Below the pieces are notes generated by a model. That model was not told where the DNA came from, did not search any database, and saw only the letters and a list, made by a program, of their open reading frames with translations. The translations under genes and the position numbers were made by a program. From NCBI GenBank assembly GCA_910584375.1, contig CAJUAH010000010.1, positions 1 to 64,000 on the forward strand: 64,000 nt of DNA, given 5' to 3'. This document shows, piece after piece, positions 34,757 to 44,600 of the stretch; within the stretch, counting starts at the first letter, position 1, and each line of letters opens with the position of its first letter. This DNA comes from an uncultured Acetatifactor sp. (GTDB lineage: Bacteria > Bacillota > Clostridia > Lachnospirales > Lachnospiraceae).

Positions 34757-35016
34757 TCAGCCGCTGGCAGGCCCTTCAAACAATGCGCTGATCCTGCCCT
34801 CCGGCACCTCGTCTCTCACAATATGCCGCATCTGTCTGTCGGACTTGGCGTCCATACAGCGCATCAGCAGCCGCTCCTTCTCGCTCTCGGTCATACCCGG
34901 ACGTCCGCCAATAGCCGCCTCATTTTCCACCGCGTCCAGACCAAGGCCCAGAGGCACCAGGGAAAGAGGGTAGCCCGCCTCCGCCGACACGCCGAAAGCC
35001 GTTCCGTTGAAATCCA
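34757..35016 (-). CDS. Small conserved-looking protein of unknown function
   Basis: 86 residues from ATG 35016, with GGGAG just upstream. It starts MDFNGTAFGVSAEAGYPLSL and ends with a helix-rich segment, MTESEKERLLMRCMDAKSDRQM, that resembles the tail of small uncharacterised clostridial proteins. No signal peptide, membrane span or known motif. Flanked by its own terminator downstream and the GNAT terminator upstream, so it is probably monocistronic. Function unknown. Confidence 0.6.
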
Positions 35017-35074
35017 TATCTCCCATTCCTTTCTCGGCGCAAAGGCCGGTTCCATGCCTAATCCGCAATATAAA

Positions 35075-35106
35075 AGTGATCCTCCGGCCTGTGTCAGAAG
35101 ATCACT
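35075..35106 (-). terminator. Terminator downstream of the GNAT gene
   Basis: AGTGATC (35075-35081) pairs with GATCACT (35100-35106) around a partly paired GC-rich loop; TTTTATATT follows on the minus strand. Confidence 0.65.
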
Positions 35107-35225
35107 CTTAGTATTTCACGGACATGTCTGTCTATTCTGTTTTGCTGCTCCCATTTATTTACTGTTTTATAGAAAAATTCATGAATAAGCAGGGGGCTCC
35201 ATTTTCTTTTTATTGGATTCCAAGC

Positions 35226-35726
35226 TTAAATATATTTTTCCATCAGATAAAACTCCCCTTTTCTCCACCTGGCAGTTCCTACTTGCTCATAACCACAGCC
35301 CCGGTACAGTTTAAGCGCGTAGGGATTTTCGGAGAATACGTCCAGCCGGATGGCCCGATAACCTTTTTCCGCAGCCTCCCTCTGAATATGTTCCATGGTC
35401 TGCCGGGCGATTCCCCGGTGCTGAAAAAGCGGATTAACACATAGACGGTGCAGGATGCAGTGAGACATTTCCGGCTTTTTCCACTGTGCCTCCCTGTACT
35501 CCGGTTCGCACTCCTCATTAACGGTGTAAAATACTACGATCTCGCCTTCCGCAAGCCCCACCGTGAGATGTCTGTGCCGGATATCCTGTAGAAAATCTTC
35601 CCTGACGGGATATAATGTGTCCCACTGCTCGATCCCCTGCTCCGACATCCGCAGAGCGGCCTGTCCGGCCAGGGCTGCGACGCTGTCCGCATCGCTCTCC
35701 CCCGCCAGTCTGTATTGTATATCCAT
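35226..35726 (-). CDS. GNAT family N-acetyltransferase
   Basis: 166 residues, a single GNAT domain. The acetyl-CoA loop is in VNPLFQHRGIARQTMEHIQREA (about residues 97-118), followed by the strand IRLDVFSENPYALKLYRGCGYEQVG that closes the fold. The acceptor cannot be predicted; it resembles generic RimI/amino-acid type acetyltransferases. It lies between the APH-like gene and a small protein with its own terminator. Confidence 0.88.
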   Translation of the reverse strand: MDIQYRLAGESDADSVAALAGQAALRMSEQGIEQWDTLYPVREDFLQDIRHRHLTVGLAEGEIVVFYTVNEECEPEYREAQWKKPEMSHCILHRLCVNPLFQHRGIARQTMEHIQREAAEKGYRAIRLDVFSENPYALKLYRGCGYEQVGTARWRKGEFYLMEKYI

Positions 35727-35793
35727 CCTGTCCCTCCATATATCCGTTTACAGCATGCGCATGTCCGCGCTGTCCATGTTTATACATTGTCCC

Positions 35794-36438
35794 TTACATA
35801 GAAGTGTATCTGTCAAACTTTTCCCTGTCAAACCCAATGCCCAGCGCATCCAGCAAAAGTCCGGTATACCGGTCCGTCCCAAGGTTGTGCTCCAGAGACC
35901 ATATACACCATGCGTAATCCATCCACGGATCGCCGACGCCTGCGGCCTCGGTATCGATAAAGCCAATAACCGATCCGTTTTTCACCATAATATTAGGCAG
36001 ACAAAAATCTCCGTGGATAAAGCAATTCCCTTCTGTATCGGGATTGCGGAGCAGGCACCCCGCCGGATCAACGCTGTGGAACATTTTCATGGCCTGCGCC
36101 AGCAGCCGCACCAGCTCCCCGGGATCGAGGAGATATTTTTTCTCTACCAGCGTCTCCCCCTCCAACATGGTTTTCAGATAATAAGCGTATCCGGCATTCT
36201 CCGCAAACAGGACGGTCTCCGACACCCCTACTTTTCCGGTCAGAAAATCGTTCGCCGCCCGCTCCCGCAGTAGTCTCTCCCGATTGTTTGATATCTTGAG
36301 AATATAGTCGTTTCCCACCCGGTACACCAGGTCCCCGCTGCAATGATGATCTGTGATCTCCGCCACCTCTTTGCCAGCGATCCAATCCTTTATCACCGGG
36401 GGAAAGTCCATCTCTTTCCTAACCGTTTCCATATCCAT
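35794..36438 (-). CDS. APH family phosphotransferase
   Basis: 214 residues. The kinase core has GDLVYRVGNDYILKIS (nucleotide loop and Lys), the catalytic loop HGDFCLPNIMV with the Asp base and Asn, and GFIDTEAAGVGDPWMDYAW with the metal-binding Asp. This matches aminoglycoside phosphotransferase (3')-like kinases, but at 214 residues it is shorter than typical 250-265 residue resistance enzymes and lacks their last residues. A role in drug resistance is therefore uncertain; the substrate may be another small molecule. Confidence 0.82.
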   Translation of the reverse strand: MDMETVRKEMDFPPVIKDWIAGKEVAEITDHHCSGDLVYRVGNDYILKISNNRERLLRERAANDFLTGKVGVSETVLFAENAGYAYYLKTMLEGETLVEKKYLLDPGELVRLLAQAMKMFHSVDPAGCLLRNPDTEGNCFIHGDFCLPNIMVKNGSVIGFIDTEAAGVGDPWMDYAWCIWSLEHNLGTDRYTGLLLDALGIGFDREKFDRYTSM

Positions 36439-36498
36439 TTTCTGTTTCTTTTTCCTCCTGTACTCTCATATGCGTCAATTTCCCCTGTCATCACCGAA

Positions 36499-38964
36499 TC
36501 ACACGGGCCGATCCGCCTCTCTGCGCAGGCCCTCCTCCGCATCCTCCAGGCTCCCGTATCCGTACATATGCGCCGAATTGGCCATGATCTCACCCGCCAG
36601 ATTTTCTCCAGCCGCCGCGTGAGCCGCTATATATCTGCCGTAAAGCTCCAACATCTTATCGGAATATGTGCTGATCTCTCCCCGCAGATAAGTCTCATAG
36701 GAAGTATCCCAGCCGTTGTCCTCATAGGTGTGGATGCTGCGGGCATTGCCGGCCAGACAGGGATGCTCCGCCGCAAATTCTTCCATCCATGCCACCTGCA
36801 CGGCCACGATCCTCTCGATGATCTCCTTTTTCTCCGGGGTGATCTCCGGGAAACGCTCTTTCATCTCCTCATATTTTTCGGGAGCGGTACTCTCCATCAT
36901 CCTGCCGTACTTTTCCTCGATCAGATTGTGCCCCCGTTCCAGTTCCCGGTCAAAATCATAGAGATACTGCAGCAGCATCCCCTTATCCCAGGTCAGATAC
37001 TGGCTCTTGCGCATGATGGAAAATGTGAACCAATCGTCCTGGCATCCGGCCCGGCCCCCCTCGTTCTTCACCGCGTCAAATGCCTCAAACTCCCTGCGCG
37101 CTATTGTATCGGCCAGCTCTTCCACGCTCTTGTCCGCCATACCGGATTTGTACAAAAGCTCCGCCACATGTTCCTCCAGAAAGCTGTCTATATCGCTGAT
37201 ATAACCCGCCCGGTACAGGCTGTGGGCCAGCAGGGAACCGACCTGCTCCATGATCCCACAGGCCTCCTCTCCCCGGCTCTCCAATGCCGCCTCCAGCAGC
37301 CGCAGCAGTTCCCCGTAGCCGTCCATCCTGCGTACGCCCTCAGCCAGCCATTTATCGTGAGGCGGAAAATGTTCTTCCATATAATAGACCAATTTTAACG
37401 CCTCTTCACTTGCCCTGCCCAGCATCATGCGGCAGCTCAGACCGTCTCCCCGCCCCAGCATCCGCCCGGCGTTGTACTGTCCATACTGGCAAAAATGGGC
37501 GGCGGCCTCCGCGATTCGCAGATACCGCAGCCGCTCCGGGTAATGGTCCGCCAACATCCTGCGTATCTGGGTAAAAATCCCCTCGTCATCCCGGAACACA
37601 GAGCCGTTTACCGCTGCGGCCAGAGCGCTCTCCTCCATCTGACGGTAGGGAATCAGCCCCGGATTCTCTGTCTCCATGGCTTTTCGTATGCTATCCAACT
37701 GTTCCATGCCAAGTAATCTGCCGTAAAAGCCCCGGATGGTCTGCACCCCTCTGCGGCCCGCCCCCTGGCGGGAGGTCCGGTAGGTATAGCCTAAAAAGGT
37801 CTGGGGCAGCTCCTCATAGGCCGCCTGAAGCTGCTTTCCGATCTCTTCATAGACACTGTCCGACACCCACATCATAAAACTCGGCCCCCAGTCATGATCC
37901 TGAGAAATCCCATCGTCATAGCCGAAACAATCCGAACCTTCGCCCACCAGGCCCACGGCGATCCGCTCCTCATACTCCGGGAACTTCTCATGGATCATAG
38001 CACGCCCATAAGTCTCATAGTAGGCCCGGCAAAGCTCCATGCCTGTGACATTCCGCTCCTGTGAAGACTGACCATCCTGCGATAACTGCCCTTCCGGTGA
38101 AGTCCGCCGCCCCTGTGGCGAGTACGGTGCAGCCTCCTCACCCTGTCCGGGAACCGCATCCGCCAAACCCTTCTGCTCCTGAACGGCCCTGCGGCAAGCC
38201 TGCACATTGTCTCTTAATCGGTAGTAGGCCTCCGTCCTTCCCAGGCTTTCCTCTATTCCGTTCATGGCCCGGACAAAATACTCCTCTGCCCTCTCGTACT
38301 CTCCCTGCCCAAACAGATAGGCCGCCAGAGACGCCAGCGCCGCACAGTAATGCGCATCCCTGACACCGTGCGCCTCAAACAGAGCTATCGCCCTGTGAAA
38401 GCAATCCGCCGCCCTCTCCTTCTGCCCCAACTGTAAACAGGTAGCTGCCAGATTGGCATAACTGCTGGCCTGCTCATAATAGCGGTCCGGATGCCGCAAC
38501 GCAATTTCCAGGGCCTGCTCCAGATAAACCCCCGCATTCTCAAAATCCCCCATCTCCTGATACAGCAGGGCTTTGTTGTTATACAGACTGGCCACCAACA
38601 TATCATCCGGCTCCAGCACCTGACGGTATATCTGCTCAACCGCCAGATAACAGGTCATGGCATCCTCCAGCCGTCCCCCCGCCCGATAAGCGCTGGCAAT
38701 GTTAAGCACAGACGTGGCAAAAGGCAGAGTCCCGGCAAGCCCCATATCCTGGAGAATATTTAGTACCGCCTCTCCGTAATAATAGGATTTCTCCGTTTGT
38801 CCCGTCTCCCGGCAAAAGCCGATCAACTCATTTAACAGAGTCACCGCGCTGCCCCTGTCTCCGCTCTGAAGCGCGCGCTCCAGACTTTCTTCCATCAGCG
38901 CCTGGGCCTGTACCCCTTTATTTTCCTCCAAAAGCCTGTCAATCTGCCGTAAAAGTTCTTCCAT
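36499..38964 (-). CDS. TPR-repeat protein with DUF4037 (nucleotidyltransferase-like) domain
   Basis: 821 residues. Residues 1 to about 260 are tetratricopeptide repeats (AMTCYLAVEQIYRQVLEP, GDFENAGVYLEQALEIALRH, ASSYANLAATCLQLGQKERA). A Gly/Ser/Gln-rich linker leads to a domain beginning RIAVGLVGEGSDCFGYDDGI and SQDHDWGPSFMMWV, the G-S-x-n-D-x-D pattern of nucleotidyltransferase-fold proteins, followed by a helical DUF4037 region. Target unknown. GGAAAGGGCGGAA precedes the ATG. It is divergent from the spore germination gene. Confidence 0.85.
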   Translation of the reverse strand: MEELLRQIDRLLEENKGVQAQALMEESLERALQSGDRGSAVTLLNELIGFCRETGQTEKSYYYGEAVLNILQDMGLAGTLPFATSVLNIASAYRAGGRLEDAMTCYLAVEQIYRQVLEPDDMLVASLYNNKALLYQEMGDFENAGVYLEQALEIALRHPDRYYEQASSYANLAATCLQLGQKERAADCFHRAIALFEAHGVRDAHYCAALASLAAYLFGQGEYERAEEYFVRAMNGIEESLGRTEAYYRLRDNVQACRRAVQEQKGLADAVPGQGEEAAPYSPQGRRTSPEGQLSQDGQSSQERNVTGMELCRAYYETYGRAMIHEKFPEYEERIAVGLVGEGSDCFGYDDGISQDHDWGPSFMMWVSDSVYEEIGKQLQAAYEELPQTFLGYTYRTSRQGAGRRGVQTIRGFYGRLLGMEQLDSIRKAMETENPGLIPYRQMEESALAAAVNGSVFRDDEGIFTQIRRMLADHYPERLRYLRIAEAAAHFCQYGQYNAGRMLGRGDGLSCRMMLGRASEEALKLVYYMEEHFPPHDKWLAEGVRRMDGYGELLRLLEAALESRGEEACGIMEQVGSLLAHSLYRAGYISDIDSFLEEHVAELLYKSGMADKSVEELADTIARREFEAFDAVKNEGGRAGCQDDWFTFSIMRKSQYLTWDKGMLLQYLYDFDRELERGHNLIEEKYGRMMESTAPEKYEEMKERFPEITPEKKEIIERIVAVQVAWMEEFAAEHPCLAGNARSIHTYEDNGWDTSYETYLRGEISTYSDKMLELYGRYIAAHAAAGENLAGEIMANSAHMYGYGSLEDAEEGLRREADRPV

Positions 38965-39056
38965 TTCCGCCCTTTCCTTTCCGTATGATAATACCCGGGT
39001 GATTGTTTTATCGCCTTCATTCTAGCACAGGCATGGAACGGGTTCAAGAGAGGAAA

Positions 39057-39085
39057 GTATAGTTTTTCCGCAAGACGCCATACTA
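39057..39085 (+). promoter_or_regulatory. Sigma-G-like promoter of the germination gene
   Basis: GTATA (39057-39061), 17 bases, CATACTA (39079-39085). This fits the Bacillus/Clostridium sigma-G pattern GHATR and CATNHTA. The start codon is 21 bases further on, after GAGGAGG. Confidence 0.55.
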
Positions 39086-39105
39086 AGCGCAGAGGAGGCA
39101 CTATT

Positions 39106-40560
39106 ATGAAACTAACCACATCCCTGCAAGAAAATATCGCCGCCGCTCAAACCCTGCTGCCCATCGGCGCCAGCTTTGATATCATCACACGGGAACTGCT
39201 GTTGGGAGAAACCCCGGCTTATCTGTTAGGCATCAACGGCATGTGCAAGACCGAGGTACTGCAGCGCATTTTTTCCGATCTTCAGAATCCCCAGTACATG
39301 CGGGACAATGTGGTGGAACAATTACAGCAGTATATGTCCGCCCGCATCGGTTATGCCCAGGTACAGCTGGAATCGGATTGGGACAAACTGCTGCGTCAAC
39401 TGCTCAGCGGCCCCGTGGTGCTGCTGGTGGACGGCTTTGACCAGGCGCTGATCCTGGATGCGCGCAGTTATCCCGCCCGGGGCATCTCCGAGCCGGACGC
39501 GGAGCCGGTGCTGCGGGGCGCCAGAGACGGTTTTGTGGAAACCATGCTGTTTAACGCCAACCTGATACGGCGACGGATACGCTCTCCCCGCCTGACTTTT
39601 AAGCTGTGCTGCGTAGGCGCGGACAGCAGGACCGATGTGGCTTTGGCTTATGTGGACGATCTGGCGGACCCGAAACTGACAGAACGAATATCTCACAGCC
39701 TGTCCGAGCTTGAAGTGTCCAGCCTGACCATGGGCGCCAAAAGCCTGGAAGAACTGCTGGTTAAAAAACGTTGGTACAACCCTCTGCCCAGCATACAGAT
39801 GACAGAGCGGCCCGACGTGGCCTGCAGTTATCTGATGGAGGGACATGTGCTGCTGATCGTGGACAATTCTCCCACAGTGCTGATATTGCCCTGCTCTGTC
39901 TTTCAGTTTACCCAAAGTCCGGACGACTATTACAGCAGTCCTCTGGTGGGCAGCTATTTCCGTCTGGCCCGTTTTGTCTGTGTGCTGGTGAGTCTGGTGC
40001 TGATGCCGCTCTATCTGCTGCTGACCGCATATTATCCCGATATTTCGGCGCAGTACCATTTATTGGACAGCGCGGACGCCGGGCCTGTCACCGTTTTTTT
40101 CTATGTACTGGCGGTGGAATTTATACTGGATCTGTTCAAATATTCCGCCGCGCACAGCACCAGCCGCTTCTCCGGTTCTCTGTCCATCGTGGGGGGACTG
40201 ATCATCGGAGATATCGCCGTAGAACTGAACTGGGCCTCCGTGGAAGTGCTGTTCTACGCGGCGGTGACGCTGCTTGCCACCCTGTCCCTGTCCAGCACCG
40301 AGTTTGCGGACGGACTGCGGCTCTATCGGTTGTTTTTGATCCTGATAACGGGGCTGGGAGGGCTCTGGGGCTTTTTCACAGGTCTGGCGCTGGTATGTCT
40401 GTCTGCCGCAACCACACCCACCTACGGAGGATACAGCTATCTCTGGCCTCTTCTCCCCTTTAACTGGCGGGCCCTTAAAACTCTGCTGCTGCGCTACCCC
40501 ACTTTCCGAGCCCAGCCCAGCAGAGTATGGAGGCGGGACAAATCCTCTGAAAAACAGTGA
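39106..40560 (+). CDS. GerA-family spore germination protein, SpoVAF-like
   Basis: 484 residues. The N-terminal 280 residues are the large soluble GerABKA domain (ASFDIITRELLLGETPAYLL, QLLSGPVVLLVDGFDQALIL, RDGFVETMLFNANLIRRRIR, SPRLTFKLCCVGADSRTDVALAYVDDL); membrane helices follow from about residue 288 (LARFVCVLVSLVLMPLYLLL). It stands alone, with no gerB or gerC partner, which suits SpoVAF rather than a nutrient-receptor A subunit. Its upstream sigma-G-like promoter supports forespore expression. It would sit in the spore inner membrane. Confidence 0.85.
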   Translation: MKLTTSLQENIAAAQTLLPIGASFDIITRELLLGETPAYLLGINGMCKTEVLQRIFSDLQNPQYMRDNVVEQLQQYMSARIGYAQVQLESDWDKLLRQLLSGPVVLLVDGFDQALILDARSYPARGISEPDAEPVLRGARDGFVETMLFNANLIRRRIRSPRLTFKLCCVGADSRTDVALAYVDDLADPKLTERISHSLSELEVSSLTMGAKSLEELLVKKRWYNPLPSIQMTERPDVACSYLMEGHVLLIVDNSPTVLILPCSVFQFTQSPDDYYSSPLVGSYFRLARFVCVLVSLVLMPLYLLLTAYYPDISAQYHLLDSADAGPVTVFFYVLAVEFILDLFKYSAAHSTSRFSGSLSIVGGLIIGDIAVELNWASVEVLFYAAVTLLATLSLSSTEFADGLRLYRLFLILITGLGGLWGFFTGLALVCLSAATTPTYGGYSYLWPLLPFNWRALKTLLLRYPTFRAQPSRVWRRDKSSEKQ

Positions 40561-40575
40561 TTTCCCGCGTTGCGC

Positions 40576-41604
40576 CTATCCTCTTCTTCTGCGCTTGGGC
40601 TTTCCCGGCTTTCGAAGTACTGCAAAAGCCATGATCTCAATCGCCACAACCACCAGCACCACGATCACCGCTACCACCGCGAACACGTTAATCTCTTTTC
40701 CGTCCTCCTCAGTCTGTCCGGTATCCTCCCTGTCAGGCGATGGAGACGGAGGAAAAATATCCTCACCCAATGCAGGCGCATCCGAAGGGTTTCCCTCCGG
40801 TTCCCGAGACTCGCTTTCCGTTGGCAGGGTGTTTTCCGGGGAACCGTCCCCAGGAATCTGTGTCGGCCTGGGGCTCTCGGTGGCCCGGGGCGGCTGCACA
40901 GGTTTAGCCGTGGGCTGCGCTGCGGGCGGCGGAGGCAGAATTACCGCCGGCGCCTGGGTAGCAGCCGGAGTCTGAGGAGACGACGGGTTCTGGGATGCCG
41001 GCGGATTATTCGGCGTCAGCGGGTTATCCGTCGGCGGATTCTGTGGCTTAGACGGGAGATCCGGCGATGGCGTATTCTGTGGTATAGACGGATTATCCGG
41101 CTGGCCGGTGGGGGGCTGCACTGCGGCAGGACCGATCTGCACCGCTCCGGGAAGCTCCACTCCCTGCATGGTGATCAATTCCGTACCGTATACATAGCGC
41201 AGGGAATTCTCCACAGCGCTGACCGTGGCGGCCACCTCATGCCCGTTTCCGTCCAATACTTTGATCCTGCCTACCGTCAAAGCGTCGGCGCCCTCCGCAA
41301 ACAGCGCTTCCGTCCCGGCCAGATATATATGAATACTCCCGGTGGCCTGGTCATAGCGGTAGTCCAGTATTTTGGCCTTGCTCTCCCCAAACTGAAACTC
41401 CACGCCGACCGCGTCAGCCGACTCCACCGACAGACTGAAACACAGGGAGGAAATGCCTTCCTTTGCCGCATGCTGGGAGACAACCGTGACCGTGCCCCCC
41501 TCGTCAAGCCGCAACCCGTCGCCGCTTGCCGCCTGAACCCGAAGAGGGAACAGGACGGCAAACAGGAAGAGGGAGAGTATTATACAGTAAATATTTTTTC
41601 TCAT
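40576..41604 (-). CDS. Surface-anchored cohesin-like protein
   Basis: 342 residues from ATG 41604 (AGGA 7 bases upstream). Signal peptide RKNIYCIILSLFLFAVLF then a cleavage region near VQAAS. Residues about 32-150 are an all-beta domain with the style of cohesin/CBM-like folds (SSLCFSLSVESADAVGVEFQF, GSIHIYLAGTEALF, LTVGRIKVLDGNGHEVAATV). A long Pro/Thr/Ser-rich linker (150-300) is followed by one membrane helix (INVFAVVAVIVVLVVVAIEIMAF) and a basic tail KPKRRRRG. This is a membrane-anchored display protein. The cohesin reading rests on fold style and on the adjacent dockerin protein; it needs structural comparison. Confidence 0.65.
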   Translation of the reverse strand: MRKNIYCIILSLFLFAVLFPLRVQAASGDGLRLDEGGTVTVVSQHAAKEGISSLCFSLSVESADAVGVEFQFGESKAKILDYRYDQATGSIHIYLAGTEALFAEGADALTVGRIKVLDGNGHEVAATVSAVENSLRYVYGTELITMQGVELPGAVQIGPAAVQPPTGQPDNPSIPQNTPSPDLPSKPQNPPTDNPLTPNNPPASQNPSSPQTPAATQAPAVILPPPPAAQPTAKPVQPPRATESPRPTQIPGDGSPENTLPTESESREPEGNPSDAPALGEDIFPPSPSPDREDTGQTEEDGKEINVFAVVAVIVVLVVVAIEIMAFAVLRKPGKPKRRRRG

Positions 41605-41677
41605 GTCAATTCCTATCTGTGCGATATCGCTGCACATATATATTTATTTGCCTGACAATGTGACCCTATCGGCCTCC

Positions 41678-44600
41678 TCATTGACCCAACTCAATATCGG
41701 GCAAGGCAGTGGGCATATTCTCAAACAGGGAGTCGCTGACAAGCCTCTGTCCCTCGTTTGTCAAAGCGTCATTGACGCGGTACAGTTCCGCCCGCACCCT
41801 CGTAAGCGCGGTGAGATCCGCCTGCTGATCCGGCTCTAACCAGTATAGCCATGTGCCGTTCCAGACGTTCTTGATCTCGCCCTCCTCCGGCACTTCCGCC
41901 AGCAATATCTGTTGTGCCTGCAAGTCGCCCGCAGAGTTGGTCCCTCCCACGATATTGCCGTCCTGATCATACAGGATCAACACATTATAGGCCGGATTCC
42001 CCTTATAAGAGCCGCCAAAGACGATGGAGCCTTCCGGGATCACATCCGTATCCCTGTCGCCGTACTTATAGGCGGAAACCAGACGGCCGATCACCGCCTC
42101 GCCGCTGTCCGCGCGTCTGAAGTCCACGTTGTCCCCTGTGGCTCCCAGCACATCCAATTCCCCTATAGAGAGCCTGCTGCCGGACGCTGTCTTCAAGATC
42201 AACTTTACGGCGGTAGCCGAATAGGTACTCACATATTCCTGGGCGCCGTTGGAAAAATAGACGGTCCCCGTTCCGGAAACATCCAGACTTCCTTCGGCCA
42301 CTTTGACCCAGGAGCCTGCGCAGCATGCCTGTATCTCATATCCTGCGCCGGGTATTCCGTCCAATGCGCTATATTTTAACCCTGTGACCGTGAGCGTTTT
42401 GTTAAACTCCAAAACGATCGCCGCCTCACCGCCTGTTTCCGCCGTATATGCCGTGCTCACGTCATTGTCAATGAGTTTACCGGCGGGATCTTCCGCCTCA
42501 GGCTCACAGGGTGAGCTGTCCGAGCCCACTCCCTGGTTCTGGCCGGACGCCGTCAGATTCTGCGTACCGACAGCCCAAAAAGACTTTTCCAGGCTGCCGT
42601 CGTCCCCGATCTTGACGGGCTTAAGAGTCTTCACCGCGGAGCGGTTTAAATACTTGTCGATGACTGCCACTTCATACCAGACCACCCGGTTGTTCACGGA
42701 AACCGTGTCGCTGAAAGAGCCTCCCGTGGTGAATCCCACCACCTCTTTAACCGTGTCACCGCCGTTTATCATGCATCGCACAATCTCATAGCCCAGCACA
42801 TCTGCCTGGGGAATCCCCTTAGAGCTCAGGGCAATATCCACTTGGTTGGGCCTTCCCTCATGCACAGAGGCCGCAACATTGTCACCCACGGCTTCCACTG
42901 TGCCGTTCAGAGAACTCACGCCTCCTTGCAGGCTGTACACCCGGGCGTCGTCATTGGCGTAGCAGATGGCTCTGTTCTCCTCCGGGAACTGGCCCGCATA
43001 TCTGCGAGTCTCCTCGTCCGGAGTCATGCCCCAACGCTCAAAGAATTGCAGGATATTACTTCTGGCGGCAGCGCAGGACAGGCGCATCAGATCCTGCTCC
43101 CGATTTCCTGCCAGCGTCAGCGCTATGTTGCCCGGCGCGGGGGCCTTTGCCGTGTCTCTGGCATAAGTGTCCACCCTGGCAAAAAACAGATTGTCAAGCT
43201 GCTCGGTATAATTTGCGTATGTCCTGTAATTGTAGCCTCTGTCATAAGCCAGATGGAGCTGCCAGTACATGCCCAACTGGGTGAACACATTGGAGGCCAT
43301 GCCTTTGGACCCCGACGTTACTTTCTTATATACATTGTCGTATTGGAAACGGACGCTTCCGTTGTTGTCATGAGCCTGAGCCAGCACTGCGAAATAATTG
43401 TTGGTAATCTCGGCTATGGCATATGTGCCCTGATTGATGCAATGCCCGATCTCATGGGCGATGCCCCAGCCAAAGTAAGCGCCGCTCACATATCTGCCCT
43501 CGCTGTCAGCCGTCACGGGCGTAGCGCTCACCATTCCCGGCGCTGACCCCCACTCAATGCCAATATGATTGCCTGACGCGTACATGAACGCTCCGGAGAA
43601 CATTCTCTGATAGCGGATGTTCAGATGCCCCCTGGGAATCTGGTTCACTGCCTCCGGCGCAGACGCGTTAAGCCCCTTGTGCTGATAGAACAGATACATC
43701 ATATCTTCCATGGCCTGCATGGAACTTAAAATCTTCCGCGCCTTCTGTTCTGCCGTACCGCTGCCGGCTCCGCCAAGTATCTGCTTTGCGGGAAGGGAGA
43801 GCATCATGGTATCCAGCAGGATATCCGACGCGCCCAGAATACAGTCTGTCTCGCTGTAGGCATATTTCACCTGACTGTTCTGGGAGTTTCCGTGAACTTC
43901 TCCGTGGGTAGACTCCATCTGCCCCACAAATGTTTCCAGTTCCTCCACATAGGCCTTCGCTCTGGCCAGACGCTCGCTCTCCTCCGTCACCTGATACAGA
44001 TCCAGACACGGAACCTGCGTACCGCCGCTGACACGCACCGCGTACTGACCGTCGCTGCCATCGCCTGTGTATTGAATATACAAAGCTCCTCCGGACTCCA
44101 TACCCGTGGCGCTGCCGATCTTAGGCACGGAAATCTTGTTGGGGCCAACTTTCAGCGTGGACACCACAGTGCCTACCCCTGCGGCCTCGGAATGATATTG
44201 AGTGGACACAAGCTGAAGATTGGCGGCCTCTCCGGTTTTCCTGGTGCTGTGACCCACGTAAACCATGATCTCCTCCTGGGCGGCCGCCACTACCCCAAGT
44301 GGCTGCCATGCGTTCAGTCCGCCGAACCCTCTGCCCACATCTTTGGTGGTGATGCCGCTGTGGATCTTCACCGATGCATTCAGCCTGACATCCCGCAATA
44401 TGGCCTCCGCCGTCTGCAATTCCCGCTCCAGCAGTTCCCTGTCGGGATGGTACTCGCCGCTGACCGGGTCCACCGTATTGATCCGGGCGCGCAGCGCGTC
44501 TATATCCGCCTGTGTAACCTCCGATCTGAGCACCGTGTGCAGATCGTCCTGATACAGAGACATGATCTCATCCATCAGCGTATCGTAATAGTAAAAATAT

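Noticed and set aside
35794..36438. Aminoglycoside resistance gene
   Set aside because: The kinase is shorter than characterised APH(3') enzymes and sits among ordinary chromosomal genes with no mobile element; resistance cannot be claimed.
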